From assembly GCF_024448895.1 (NCBI RefSeq), contig NZ_JAMOIC010000003.1, positions 1-64,000 on the forward strand: DNA of 64,000 bases. Direction: 5' to 3'. This document shows positions 51,106 through 59,585 of this stretch, piece after piece. The notes under the pieces were generated by a model. That model made no database searches, was not told where the DNA came from, and saw only the letters and a list, made by a program, of their open reading frames with translations. How positions within the stretch are numbered: the first letter of the stretch is position 1; every line of letters begins with the position of its first letter. Source of the DNA: Stutzerimonas stutzeri. GTDB taxonomy: Bacteria; Pseudomonadota; Gammaproteobacteria; Pseudomonadales; Pseudomonadaceae. A program made the position numbers and the translations under genes.

Positions 51106-52806
51106 ATGAATCACCCCTCTCGTGAATTGACAGTGCGCGCGTTGCTCACCGGACTAATCCTGGGCGCGATATTGACGCCTTCGAACATCTACTCAGGCCT
51201 GAAGATTGGCTGGTCGTTCAACATGTCGATCATCGCGTTGCTGGTCGGCTTCGCTTTCTGGCAAAACCTGGGCAAGGCATTGGGCCGACCGGCCTGGACG
51301 CTCCATGAAAGCAACATCAACCAGACCACTGCCTCGTCCGCAGCCTCGATCATTTCGGGCGGGCTGGTGGCGCCCATTCCTGCATTCACGTTGATTACCG
51401 GGCAGCAGTTGGACACGCTGCCATTGATGGCGTGGGTGTTCTCAGTGAGTTTTCTTGGCATATGGGTCGCTTGGTATCTGCGCCCATCGCTGATCATCGA
51501 ATCCCAGCTGCGCTTTCCGGAAGGCATGGCGACGCTGGCAACCATGCAGCAGATCTACAGTCACGGCGCTGAAGCGGCCCGGCGCCTGTGGGTGTTGGGC
51601 TCCGCCGCGTTGCTGGCGGCATTGGCCAAGCTGATCGACAGCCTGTGGTGGACCTTGCCACGCTGGGCACCGAGTGCGCAGCTGGAACGCCTCACCTTCA
51701 ATCTGGAACCGTCACTGCTGTTGCTCGGCTTCGGTGGAATCATCGGTCTGAGGGTGGGCCTTTCACTGTTTCTGGGTGCTGTGATCGCATGGGGGCTGAT
51801 CGCGCCGTGGCTATTGGCAGAAGGCCTTGTAGAAATGCCTGCAGGAGCCAGCGGGCCGCAGTTCGCCTTGCTCATCGAGTGGTTGCTCTGGCCAGGGGTA
51901 AGCCTGATGGTGTGCTCTACGCTGACCGCGCTTGGGCTACGCTTCTTGCGTGCCCGTCGAACTGACCCGTCGCGCCGAGTCGCATTGGGCCGTCCGGCAT
52001 TGCTGCCTGCGGCTGGGTTAGGTCTGGCTGCGATTCTGGTGATCATCCTGCAGACGACATTGTTCGGCATTCACCCGCTGATGGCAGCCCTTTCGATTCC
52101 TTTGGCGCTGCTGTTGGCGATGGTTGCGGCACGGGTGGTGGGCGCGACCGGCATCCCACCCATCGGCGCGATCGGGCAGCTGTCGCAGCTGAGCTTTGGT
52201 GCCATCGCGCCGGGGCAGGTGGCGATCAATCTGATGAGTGCCAATACCGCCGGCGGTGCCGCCGGTCAGTGCACCGACCTGCTAAACGATTTCAAGGTCG
52301 GTCATGCAATTGGCGCTACACCGTCGCGTCAGGTCGTCGCGCAATGCCTGGGTATTCTGGTGGGAAGCCTGGTCGGCGTGCTGGCCTACCAGCTGCTGAT
52401 CCCCGACCCCCAGTCGATGTTGATCACGCCGGAATGGCCGGCACCAGCGGTGGCGACCTGGAAGGCCGTGGCAGAGGCGCTGACTGCCGGGCTCGGCTCG
52501 ATCAGTCTGGATATACGCTGGGCCATGCTCGCCGGTGCCCTGACGGGCGTGATGCTGGGCGTGCTCGAAGGTGTGGCGCCGGTCTGGCGCTTGCGCTGGT
52601 TGCCGAGTTCCGCGGCGCTGGGGCTGGCCTTTATCATCCCTGCTTCGATTTCATTGATGATGGCGTTCGGCGCTCTGCTGGCCTGGCTGTTCGCGGCCCG
52701 CTGGGGCAGTCTCGCCGAGCGGTTCGTCATAGTCGCAGCTGCCGGCCTGGTCGCTGGTGAAAGCCTCGCGGGGATCGGTATTTCGCTGTGGCAGCTGCTC
52801 CGCTAG
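51106..52806 (+). CDS. OPT-family oligopeptide/metal-complex transporter
   Basis: A 566-residue membrane protein with about 14-16 helices. OPT features seen are RALLTGLILGAILTPSNIYSGLKIGWSFNMSIIALLVGFAFW, NQTTASSAASIISGGLVAPIPAF, the SANTAGGAAGQCTDLLNDFKVGHAIGATPSRQ block and the C-terminal ESLAGIGISLW. The family imports oligopeptides or metal chelates with protons. A GGAGAC site precedes the ATG. It is divergent from the CsgD-like gene with about 200 bases between. Confidence 0.92.
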   Translation: MNHPSRELTVRALLTGLILGAILTPSNIYSGLKIGWSFNMSIIALLVGFAFWQNLGKALGRPAWTLHESNINQTTASSAASIISGGLVAPIPAFTLITGQQLDTLPLMAWVFSVSFLGIWVAWYLRPSLIIESQLRFPEGMATLATMQQIYSHGAEAARRLWVLGSAALLAALAKLIDSLWWTLPRWAPSAQLERLTFNLEPSLLLLGFGGIIGLRVGLSLFLGAVIAWGLIAPWLLAEGLVEMPAGASGPQFALLIEWLLWPGVSLMVCSTLTALGLRFLRARRTDPSRRVALGRPALLPAAGLGLAAILVIILQTTLFGIHPLMAALSIPLALLLAMVAARVVGATGIPPIGAIGQLSQLSFGAIAPGQVAINLMSANTAGGAAGQCTDLLNDFKVGHAIGATPSRQVVAQCLGILVGSLVGVLAYQLLIPDPQSMLITPEWPAPAVATWKAVAEALTAGLGSISLDIRWAMLAGALTGVMLGVLEGVAPVWRLRWLPSSAALGLAFIIPASISLMMAFGALLAWLFAARWGSLAERFVIVAAAGLVAGESLAGIGISLWQLLR

Positions 52807-52872
52807 AGCGGCTTGACCTGAATTTCTCCAACAGCCTCATGTCCCAACTTCAGACTTCGAGAAGGGGATGGC

Positions 52873-53964
52873 ATGAGCGACGCAGATAACGAGAACAAAA
52901 GCGCAAGAGAGGTCGCCAGCCGCAGCCTGATCAAGGTCAGCGTGCTGGTCGTGGTCGCGCTGCTGGTAATAGTGGCGTGGCTGGCATTCGAGTTTCTTCT
53001 GCTGCTGTTTGCCGCCATTCTGTTCGGCGTGTTGATCAACGGCATCAGCTGTTGGATCAGCGAGAAAACGCCTCTGTCGCGCAACCTCTCGATGGGATTG
53101 TTTTTTGTCCTGTTCCTGACGTCGGTAGGGCTGTTCGGCTGGCTGGTGGCGCCGAGCATTTCCGATCAGGTCGATGCGCTCTCGGAATCTCTGCCTGAGG
53201 CCGTCGAGCGCCTGCGTGAGCGTGCCGACGAATCCGAATGGGTCAGCCGACTTATGGAATATCAGGACAGCCTGAGCGAAGCCGTATCACCAGGTGATGG
53301 CTTCAGCGTGGTGACGGCTGTGCTGGCGTCGATAGGCGGAGCGCTGACTAGCTTCGTGGTGGCCTTCGCCATCGGCGTCTGCCTGGCCATCAACCCTCGG
53401 GTTTACGTTGACGGCTTCGTCAAACTGATCCCTCTGGGTTACCGGGCACGCACCAGAGAGGTGCTGAGCGAGAGCGGTTCGACGCTGCAGTCCTGGCTGA
53501 TCGCCAAGCTCATCGAAATGCTGCTGATCGGCGTGCTGACCACGCTTGGATTGTGGTTGCTGGGTATCGAGCTGGCGCTGGTTCTTGGGCTGATTGCCGG
53601 CTTGCTGTCCTTCATTCCCAATATCGGGCCGGTGATCGCCGTGATTCCTGCGCTGTTACTGGCGTCGATGGAAGGCACCCGGACGATGCTCTACGTCGCA
53701 GGGCTCTATACCTTGGTGCAAGTGCTCGAGAGCTACGTCTTCACGCCGTGGATGCAGAACCGCATCGTATCCGTACCACCTGCGCTGACCATTTCGCTGC
53801 AGCTGCTGTTCGGCCTTCTCGCCGGAACTCTTGGCCTGTTGCTGGCGACGCCACTAGGAGCGGTGGGGATGGTGATGATCCGGATGTTGTACGTGGAAGA
53901 CGTGCTGGGCGATCGTCCGGACAGCGACGAACGGCTCAAAAACGGTGATCGCGATGAACGGTAA
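52873..53964 (+). CDS. AI-2E / PerM family membrane protein
   Basis: A 363-residue protein with about eight helices in the two-block pattern of the AI-2 exporter / PerM family: an N-terminal pair (LLVIVAWLAFEFLLLLFAAILFGVLI), a soluble stretch with SEKTPLSRNLSMGLFFV and VDALSESLPEAVERL, and the conserved LALVLGLIAGLLSFIPNIGPVIAVIPALLLAS followed by ESYVFTPWMQNRIVSVPPALTI. Proposed roles in the family include permeation of small signals or Na+/H+ exchange; the substrate here is unknown. Confidence 0.9.
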   Translation: MSDADNENKSAREVASRSLIKVSVLVVVALLVIVAWLAFEFLLLLFAAILFGVLINGISCWISEKTPLSRNLSMGLFFVLFLTSVGLFGWLVAPSISDQVDALSESLPEAVERLRERADESEWVSRLMEYQDSLSEAVSPGDGFSVVTAVLASIGGALTSFVVAFAIGVCLAINPRVYVDGFVKLIPLGYRARTREVLSESGSTLQSWLIAKLIEMLLIGVLTTLGLWLLGIELALVLGLIAGLLSFIPNIGPVIAVIPALLLASMEGTRTMLYVAGLYTLVQVLESYVFTPWMQNRIVSVPPALTISLQLLFGLLAGTLGLLLATPLGAVGMVMIRMLYVEDVLGDRPDSDERLKNGDRDER

Positions 53965-54088
53965 TTCCCGCCAGAGCGCGGTTTAACGGGCCTGATCAAC
54001 GTTTGTACAAATTTTGTAATGCGTCAGATGAAACCCCTGGCGCTGGTGGTTGCCCGATTATAGGAACCCTTTGTGATAGGAGAACGAC

Positions 54089-54430
54089 ATGAAAACGACT
54101 AAATTGGCAGCCCTGACCCTGGCCGGTTTGATGTCCACCGGCGTTTTCGCAGCCGGTACGTCCGATAGCGATCACATGAAAGACAAAGATGGACACGGCT
54201 CGATGGATAGCGGCACCCATAGCGGCACATCAATGGATGGCAAGTCCACTGATGACACCAACCGCAACGGTATGAGCACTGGCACCGGCACCACCACAGG
54301 TTCTGGCCAGGAAGCAGGTCCCGGCACTGGCACTGGTACTGGCGTGGGTAACACCACTGGTACTGGCAACAGCGCGACCGGCTCCGGCACTGGTTCCGGT
54401 TCAGGCGGCGCGGGCGGCGCGGGCAACTGA
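54089..54430 (+). CDS. Small Gly/Thr/Ser-rich secreted protein
   Basis: A 113-residue protein: signal peptide (TLAGLMSTGVFA), then a His/Asp-rich stretch (SDHMKDKDGHGSMDSGTHSGTSMDG) and a low-complexity tail of GT/GS repeats (GTGTGTGVGNTTGTGNSATGSGTG). No recognised domain. The His, Asp and Met content of the first part could bind metal ions. A ribosome site AGGAGA precedes the ATG, and a strong terminator lies just after the stop, so it is a real, separately transcribed gene. Confidence 0.78.
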   Translation: MKTTKLAALTLAGLMSTGVFAAGTSDSDHMKDKDGHGSMDSGTHSGTSMDGKSTDDTNRNGMSTGTGTTTGSGQEAGPGTGTGTGVGNTTGTGNSATGSGTGSGSGGAGGAGN

Positions 54431-54448
54431 TGCCATCGCAGCCAGATG

Positions 54449-54478
54449 AAAAGCCCCGGCCCTGGTCGGGGCTTTTTC
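54449..54478 (+). terminator. Intrinsic terminator
   Basis: The stem AAAAGCCCC / GGGGCTTTT with a GC-rich top, followed by TTTTTCTTT. It lies 19 bases after the stop of the Gly/Thr-rich gene. Confidence 0.9.
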
Positions 54479-54556
54479 TTTGGGCAGTCCGGTGCGGCCC
54501 GTGGTGACAAGTATCCGGTTGCGCTGAAATGCCCATCTCTCGCAAGGAGTGGACCC

Positions 54557-54832
54557 ATGGATATGCGTGTACCTGTACTTGTGATGATGGTGGCGGCTGC
54601 ACCTCTGGTATCCGCCACAGGAACCGGCCCGACCCTTCCGGAGAAAAGCCGCGAGCATCCGCTCGATACCCGTGAGCCTCGCCAGGATGTGATCGAGGAT
54701 CGCAGTGGCAGCCAGGACAAGCCGAGGCCGCCAACCCTGGAATCGCCGACTGAGCCGCCAGCCGAGCAGCCCTCGCAGGATGGCGATACGGACGCGCGCA
54801 GTGCGGCTGAAAGCCCCGCAACTGTCCGTTGA
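54557..54832 (+). CDS. Small secreted Pro/Glu-rich protein
   Basis: A 91-residue protein with a short signal peptide (RVPVLVMMVAAAPLVSA) and a disordered, charged, proline-rich mature part (LDTREPRQDVIEDRSGSQDKP, TEPPAEQPSQDGDTD). No domain is recognised. AAGGAG at 54544 supports the ATG at 54557. It lies between two terminators and is probably expressed by itself. It may be an envelope or stress protein, but nothing in the sequence fixes its role. Confidence 0.65.
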   Translation: MDMRVPVLVMMVAAAPLVSATGTGPTLPEKSREHPLDTREPRQDVIEDRSGSQDKPRPPTLESPTEPPAEQPSQDGDTDARSAAESPATVR

Positions 54833-54851
54833 CGCTATGCAAGCGAGGCAA

Positions 54852-54884
54852 TAAAAAACGGGAGGCCGAAGCCTCCCGTTTGTT
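54852..54884. terminator. Bidirectional intrinsic terminator
   Basis: An 11-bp stem AAACGGGAGGC / GCCTCCCGTTT with a CGAA tetraloop, A-run on the left and T-rich on the right. It serves the convergent small secreted gene (plus) and serA (minus). Confidence 0.92.
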
Positions 54885-54901
54885 TCGAGCCTGATACCGA
54901 A

Positions 54902-56131
54902 TCAGAACAGGACGCGGCTACGGATGGTGCCATTCACCTGCTCGAGCTTTTCCAGAGCCAGGTCGGAATAATCCTTGTCTACGTCGATCACCACGTAGCC
55001 GACCTTCTCATTGGTCTGCAAGAACTGGCCACAGATGTTGATGCCATTTTCGGCGAACACTTTGTTGATTTCGCTCATCACACCTGGAATGTTCTGGTGA
55101 ATATGCAGCAGACGGTGCTTGCCAGGGTGCGATGGAAGGGCGACTTCCGGGAAATTGACCGAGGACACCGAAGTGCCGTTGTCGCTGTACTTGACCAATT
55201 TTTCGGCCACTTCCAGCCCGATGTTGGCCTGGGCTTCGGCAGTCGACCCACCGATGTGCGGCGTCAGGATCACGCGATCCAGACCGCGTAGCGGGCTTTC
55301 GAACTCTTCATCGTTGGATTTGGGCTCGACCGGGAACACGTCAATGGCGGCGCCGATCAGGTGTTCGTCCTTGATCGCGGCGGCCAGGTGATCCAGCTCG
55401 ACTACGGTACCGCGGGCGGCGTTGATCAGGATCGAGCCTTTCTTCATGGCACGGATTTCCTTCTCGCCGATCATCCACTGGGTGGATGCCAGCTCGGGGA
55501 CGTGCAGGGAGACGATGTCGCACATGCCCAGCAACTCGTACAGCGAACCGATCTGGGTGGCGTTGCCCAGCGGCAGCTTGGTCACTACGTCGTAGAAGCA
55601 GACTTGCATGCCCAGGCTCTCGGCGAGTACCGACAGCTGGGTGCCGATGGAGCCATAACCGATGATGCCGAGCTTCTTGCCGCGGATCTCGAACGAGTTG
55701 GCCGCCGACTTGATCCAGCCGCCGCGATGGCACGAAGCGTTCTTCTCAGGGATGCCGCGCAGCAACAGGATGGCTTCGGCAAGCACCAGCTCGGCTACCG
55801 AGCGAGTGTTGGAGTAGGGGGCATTGAATACGGCGATGCCGCGCTCACGGGCGGCGTTCAGGTCGACCTGGTTGGTGCCGATGCAGAAGCAGCCGACGGC
55901 GATCAGCTTGTTGGCGGCCTCGAATACGTCTTCGGTGAGCTGGGTGCGCGAGCGGATCCCGATGAAATGAACGTCCGCGATCTTTTCCTTCAATTCCGCC
56001 TCGGTCAGGGCGGTCTTGAGGTACTCGATATTGGAGTAACCGGCGGCCTTGAGGGTGTCGACAGCGTTCTGGTGAACGCCTTCGAGAAGAAGGAACTTGA
56101 TCTTGCTCTTGTCGAGAGAGGTCTGGCTCAT
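54902..56131 (-). CDS. serA: D-3-phosphoglycerate dehydrogenase SerA
   Basis: A 409-residue enzyme for the first step of serine synthesis, oxidising 3-phosphoglycerate with NAD; SerA can couple this to reduction of 2-ketoglutarate to D-2-hydroxyglutarate. Seen are the substrate-domain IGIRSRTQLTEDVF, NAD-binding GKKLGIIGYGSIGTQLSVLA, catalytic Arg in INAARGTVV, Glu in the DVFPVEP segment, His in LTPHIGGST, and a C-terminal ACT domain (HRLLHIHQNIPGVMSEINKVF) for serine feedback. Start at 56131 follows the family; ATG at 56137 is possible. It is divergent from D2HGDH. Confidence 0.95.
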   Translation of the reverse strand: MSQTSLDKSKIKFLLLEGVHQNAVDTLKAAGYSNIEYLKTALTEAELKEKIADVHFIGIRSRTQLTEDVFEAANKLIAVGCFCIGTNQVDLNAARERGIAVFNAPYSNTRSVAELVLAEAILLLRGIPEKNASCHRGGWIKSAANSFEIRGKKLGIIGYGSIGTQLSVLAESLGMQVCFYDVVTKLPLGNATQIGSLYELLGMCDIVSLHVPELASTQWMIGEKEIRAMKKGSILINAARGTVVELDHLAAAIKDEHLIGAAIDVFPVEPKSNDEEFESPLRGLDRVILTPHIGGSTAEAQANIGLEVAEKLVKYSDNGTSVSSVNFPEVALPSHPGKHRLLHIHQNIPGVMSEINKVFAENGINICGQFLQTNEKVGYVVIDVDKDYSDLALEKLEQVNGTIRSRVLF

Positions 56132-56240
56132 CTGCATTAAAACCTTAAGGCCGAAGGGTAGGACGAAGTGTCCAGCGAAGGCTGGCCGACCCGGTATCAG
56201 CGGTGTCGGGAGTCTGCCGAGGCACGTTTCAAAAGGGTGC

Positions 56241-56256
56241 GTATGCTAGCATACGG
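56241..56256. promoter_or_regulatory. Perfect 16-bp palindrome between serA and D2HGDH genes
   Basis: CGTATGCTAGCATACG is an exact palindrome at 56241-56256, in the shared divergent region, 110 bases from the serA start and 74 from the other start. It looks like a dimeric-repressor operator and overlaps TATGCT, a possible -10 on either strand. The regulator is unknown. Confidence 0.6.
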
Positions 56257-56329
56257 GCCCCTCGAAACACCCTATGTCCTGAGCTGAAGCGTACTCAGGG
56301 TGACCATGAATCGAATGAGAGTTCACATG

Positions 56330-57724
56330 ATGACCGATCCCGTCCTGATCGATGAGCTGAAGACCCTGGTCGAGCCCGGCAAGGTGCTGACCGATGCCGA
56401 TTCGCTGAATACCTACGGCAAGGACTGGACCAAACACTACGCCCCGGCACCCACGGCCATCGTCTTTCCGAAGAGTGTCGAGCAGGTTCAGGCCATCGTG
56501 CGTTGGGCCAATGAGCGCAAGGTCGCGTTGGTGCCCTCAGGCGGGCGGACCGGTCTTTCAGCAGCGGCCGTGGCGGCCAACGGTGAGGTGGTGGTCTCCT
56601 TCGATTACATGAATCAGATCCTCTCGTTCAACGAGATGGACCGCACCGCGATCTGTCAGCCGGGCGTGATCACCGCGCAGCTGCAGCAGTTCGCTGAAGA
56701 CAAGGGCCTCTACTATCCGGTCGACTTCGCCTCGTCCGGCTCCAGCCAGATTGGCGGCAACATCGGCACCAATGCCGGCGGCATCAAGGTGATTCGCTAC
56801 GGCATGACCCGCAACTGGGTGGCGGGCCTGAAGGTGGTGACCGGCAAGGGCGATCTGCTCGAGCTGAACAAGGACTTGATCAAGAACGCCACCGGCTACG
56901 ACCTGCGTCAGCTGTTCATCGGTGCCGAGGGCACGCTGGGCTTCGTCGTCGAGGCGACCATGCGCCTCGAGCGCCAGCCAACCAACCTCACGGCAATGGT
57001 GCTGGGCACGCCGGACTTCGATTCGATCATGCCGGTGCTGCACGCCTTCCAGGACAAGCTCGACCTGACCGCCTTCGAATTCTTCTCCGACAAGTGCCTG
57101 GACAAGATCCTCGAACGTGGAGATATACCGGCACCCTTCGAAACCCGCACGCCGTTCTATGCGTTGCTGGAGTTCGAAGCGACCACCGAGGAGCGCGCCG
57201 AACAGGCCCTGGCGACCTTCGAACATTGCGTGAACGAGGGTTGGGTAGTCGACGGCGTCATGAGTCAGAGCGACCAGCAACTGCAGAACCTGTGGAAGCT
57301 GCGTGAATATATTTCCGAGACCATCTCCCACCGGACACCGTACAAGAACGACATCTCGGTCACCGTTTCCCGGGTGCCGGCATTTCTTGCGGACATCGAT
57401 GCCATTGTCTCCAGCAACTACCCGGATTTCGAGGTGCTCTGGTACGGCCATATCGGCGACGGCAACCTGCATCTGAACATCCTCAAGCCCGAGGCGCTGA
57501 CGAAGGATGAGTTCTTCGACAAGTGCTCGACGGTCAACAAATGGGTGTTCGAGACGGTCGAAAAGTACAACGGTTCGATATCGGCAGAGCATGGCGTCGG
57601 CATGACCAAGCGCGATTACCTAACCTATAGCCGTTCCGAGGCAGAGATCGGTTACATGAAGGCGATCAAGGCGGCATTCGACCCGAACGGCATCATGAAC
57701 CCGGGCAAGATATTCGCGGTTTGA
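56330..57724 (+). CDS. D-2-hydroxyglutarate dehydrogenase (FAD-dependent)
   Basis: A 464-residue FAD enzyme of the vanillyl-alcohol-oxidase / GlcD-like family. FAD-binding part: PTAIVFPKSVEQVQAIVRWAN, VPSGGRTGLSAAAV, FASSGSSQIGGNIGTNAGG and GYDLRQLFIGAEGTLGFV. C-terminal oxidase part with the metal-binding HIGDGNLHLNI, and SAEHGVGMTKRDYL. It should oxidise D-2-hydroxyglutarate back to 2-ketoglutarate and pass electrons via ETF. Coupling of this enzyme to SerA has been reported for P. stutzeri; the divergent layout here fits. Starts at 56327 or 56315 are alternatives. Confidence 0.9.
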   Translation: MTDPVLIDELKTLVEPGKVLTDADSLNTYGKDWTKHYAPAPTAIVFPKSVEQVQAIVRWANERKVALVPSGGRTGLSAAAVAANGEVVVSFDYMNQILSFNEMDRTAICQPGVITAQLQQFAEDKGLYYPVDFASSGSSQIGGNIGTNAGGIKVIRYGMTRNWVAGLKVVTGKGDLLELNKDLIKNATGYDLRQLFIGAEGTLGFVVEATMRLERQPTNLTAMVLGTPDFDSIMPVLHAFQDKLDLTAFEFFSDKCLDKILERGDIPAPFETRTPFYALLEFEATTEERAEQALATFEHCVNEGWVVDGVMSQSDQQLQNLWKLREYISETISHRTPYKNDISVTVSRVPAFLADIDAIVSSNYPDFEVLWYGHIGDGNLHLNILKPEALTKDEFFDKCSTVNKWVFETVEKYNGSISAEHGVGMTKRDYLTYSRSEAEIGYMKAIKAAFDPNGIMNPGKIFAV

Positions 57725-57726
57725 TT

Positions 57727-57778
57727 GTAGGGCGGGTGACAACCCGCCAACGGCCACGGCGGGACTGACCCGCCCTAC
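57727..57778. repeat. Inverted repeat after the D2HGDH gene
   Basis: GTAGGGCGGGT at 57727-57737 and its complement ACCCGCCCTAC at 57768-57778, with further nested GGCGGGT/ACCCGCC copies inside. A REP-like intergenic palindrome distinct from the GCGAATTTATTCGC type; it could act as a weak terminator. Confidence 0.75.
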
Positions 57779-57792
57779 AGACGAGAGCTTCG

Positions 57793-58458
57793 ATGAATTA
57801 CCAACACCATTACACCGACGGCACGCCCATCCACTATCCGCTGGGCAAGGTGGTTTGCATCGGCCGCAACTATGCCGAGCATGCCAAGGAACTCAATAAT
57901 CCGGTGCCCACCGAGCCGTTGCTGTTCATCAAGGCCGGTAGCTGCACGGTGCCGCTGGAAGGCGGCTTCAACATCCCGACGGACCGCGGGGTAGTGCACT
58001 ACGAAGCCGAGATTGCCGTGCTGATCGGCAAGCCGCTGTCGCGCAAGCCAAACGAAGAAGAAGTGCGCGATGCCATCTCCGGCTTCGCTCCGGCGCTGGA
58101 CCTGACCCTGCGCGACGTGCAGGCCAAGCTCAAGGAAAAGGGCCACCCGTGGGAAACAGCCAAGAGCTTCGATGGCGCCTGCGTGCTAGCGCCGTTCGTG
58201 CCGGGCGATGCGGTGCAGGATCTGAATGACATCGGCATCCGCCTGACCATCAACGGCGAGGTCCGCCAGGACGGCAACAGCAACCAGATGCTCAACGCCG
58301 TGTTGCCGCTGCTGCAACACATCGCCGGGCATTTCAGCCTGCAGCCGGGCGACGTGGTACTGACCGGTACCCCGGTGGGCGTCGGGCCGCTGAATCAGGG
58401 CGACGAGCTGGTGCTCGAGCTGGTTGGCTTGTCTCGCTTCGAGAGCCGCGTGCTCTGA
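57793..58458 (+). CDS. Fumarylacetoacetate hydrolase family protein
   Basis: A 221-residue protein with the FAH catalytic domain: GKVVCIGRNYAEHAKELNNPVPTEPLLFIKAGS, HYEAEIAVLIGKPLS with the metal-binding Glu pair, FAPALDLTLRDVQAKLKEKG, WETAKSFDGACVLAPFV, and LQPGDVVLTGTPVGVGPL. The size and motifs fit the YcgM/FAHD1 type, which includes acylpyruvate hydrolases and oxaloacetate decarboxylases. It lies 68 bases after D2HGDH on the same strand and may act on related oxo-acids; that is inference. Confidence 0.92.
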   Translation: MNYQHHYTDGTPIHYPLGKVVCIGRNYAEHAKELNNPVPTEPLLFIKAGSCTVPLEGGFNIPTDRGVVHYEAEIAVLIGKPLSRKPNEEEVRDAISGFAPALDLTLRDVQAKLKEKGHPWETAKSFDGACVLAPFVPGDAVQDLNDIGIRLTINGEVRQDGNSNQMLNAVLPLLQHIAGHFSLQPGDVVLTGTPVGVGPLNQGDELVLELVGLSRFESRVL

Positions 58459-58559
58459 ACCACGCCGGCCGGGTACGCCTGACGTGCCCGGCCTCTTGCG
58501 GCTATATCTCGACGTCTGCTGGCATGTTGTAATCGCGACCTCTTCCTGGGTCCGTCTTT

Positions 58560-59471
58560 ATGCCTGACATCGCCTCTCGCCCCTCCCGTCTTCGCCTGTT
58601 TCTCTACGCCTCGCTATGTCTCACCGTCGCTGCGGCTTTGCTGGCGGGTTGGTTATTGCATTGGGACGACCAGCTCGGACTCTATTGGCAGGAGCAATCC
58701 GTCGATGCCGAACAGCGCGCCGCCAGTATCTGGTTGCCCGATTACGAGCTGTCGTTGCAAACCACCTTGTTTGGTCTTGAAGAGGATGAAACCTCAGGCC
58801 TGACCTGGAGCGCCGCAACCGGCACGCTATTCACGGTGACGGGTCAAAATCCGCAGCTGGTGGAGTTTTCCCCAGGCGGCGTAGTGCTGCGACGCATCAC
58901 CCTGAGCGGATTCTCAGACCCCGAGGCGGTCGAGGCGCTGGACGACGGTCGATTGGGGATCGTAGACGAGCGCCGCCGTCTGGTCGCGGTATTCCGACTG
59001 GCACCGGGCGTCGAGAGCCTCGATCTCGATGATCTTGCCACCTATGACCTGGGCTTCGATGGCGCTGGCAACAAGGGGTTCGAGGGGCTGGCCTGGAATC
59101 CCCATACCCGACGCATGCTCTTGGCAAAAGAGCGTGACCCCCAGGGCTTGTTCGAACTGCCGTTCCCCGGTGAGGACGGTGCAGCTGGCGTGCTCGAGGC
59201 GCTGCCCGATCAGCCATTGCTGGTACGCGATATCTCATCGGTGACCATCGATCCGCGTACGGGCCATACGCTGATGCTCTCCGACGAGTCTCGCCTGCTG
59301 GTCGAGCTGGATCTGCTTGGCAGGCCGCGTAGCTTCATCAGCCTGCTCGGCGGCCTCAATGGGCTGGTGGAAGGTATCGATCAGGCCGAAGGGGTGGCGA
59401 TGGATGAGCGTGGCAACATCTACGTAGTCGCCGAGCCGAACCTGCTTTATGTATTCAGCCGCAAGCGGTAA
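58560..59471 (+). CDS. SdiA-regulated-type beta-propeller protein (first of tandem pair)
   Basis: A 303-residue protein with an N-terminal membrane anchor (about 12-32, LYASLCLTVAAALLAGWLL) and a periplasmic SdiA-regulated/YjiK-type propeller: LEEDETSGLTWSAATGTLFTVTGQNPQLVEFSPGG, SDPEAVEALDDG, NKGFEGLAWNPHTRRMLLAKERDP, DISSVTIDPRTGHTLMLSDESRLLVELD, and QAEGVAMDERGNIYVVAEPNLLYVF. The function is not established. It is followed 114 bases later by a paralogue of the same length. Confidence 0.88.
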   Translation: MPDIASRPSRLRLFLYASLCLTVAAALLAGWLLHWDDQLGLYWQEQSVDAEQRAASIWLPDYELSLQTTLFGLEEDETSGLTWSAATGTLFTVTGQNPQLVEFSPGGVVLRRITLSGFSDPEAVEALDDGRLGIVDERRRLVAVFRLAPGVESLDLDDLATYDLGFDGAGNKGFEGLAWNPHTRRMLLAKERDPQGLFELPFPGEDGAAGVLEALPDQPLLVRDISSVTIDPRTGHTLMLSDESRLLVELDLLGRPRSFISLLGGLNGLVEGIDQAEGVAMDERGNIYVVAEPNLLYVFSRKR

Positions 59472-59585
59472 CGACTCGAGGTTCACGCTGTCAATCTGTG
59501 CGCCCTGCAGTCGGGCGCTGCCGTTAAGGTTCGGCTAAGCCTGGCTCGGCACAATCGCGTTCCCGTATTTTCTTGAGTATTCGAG

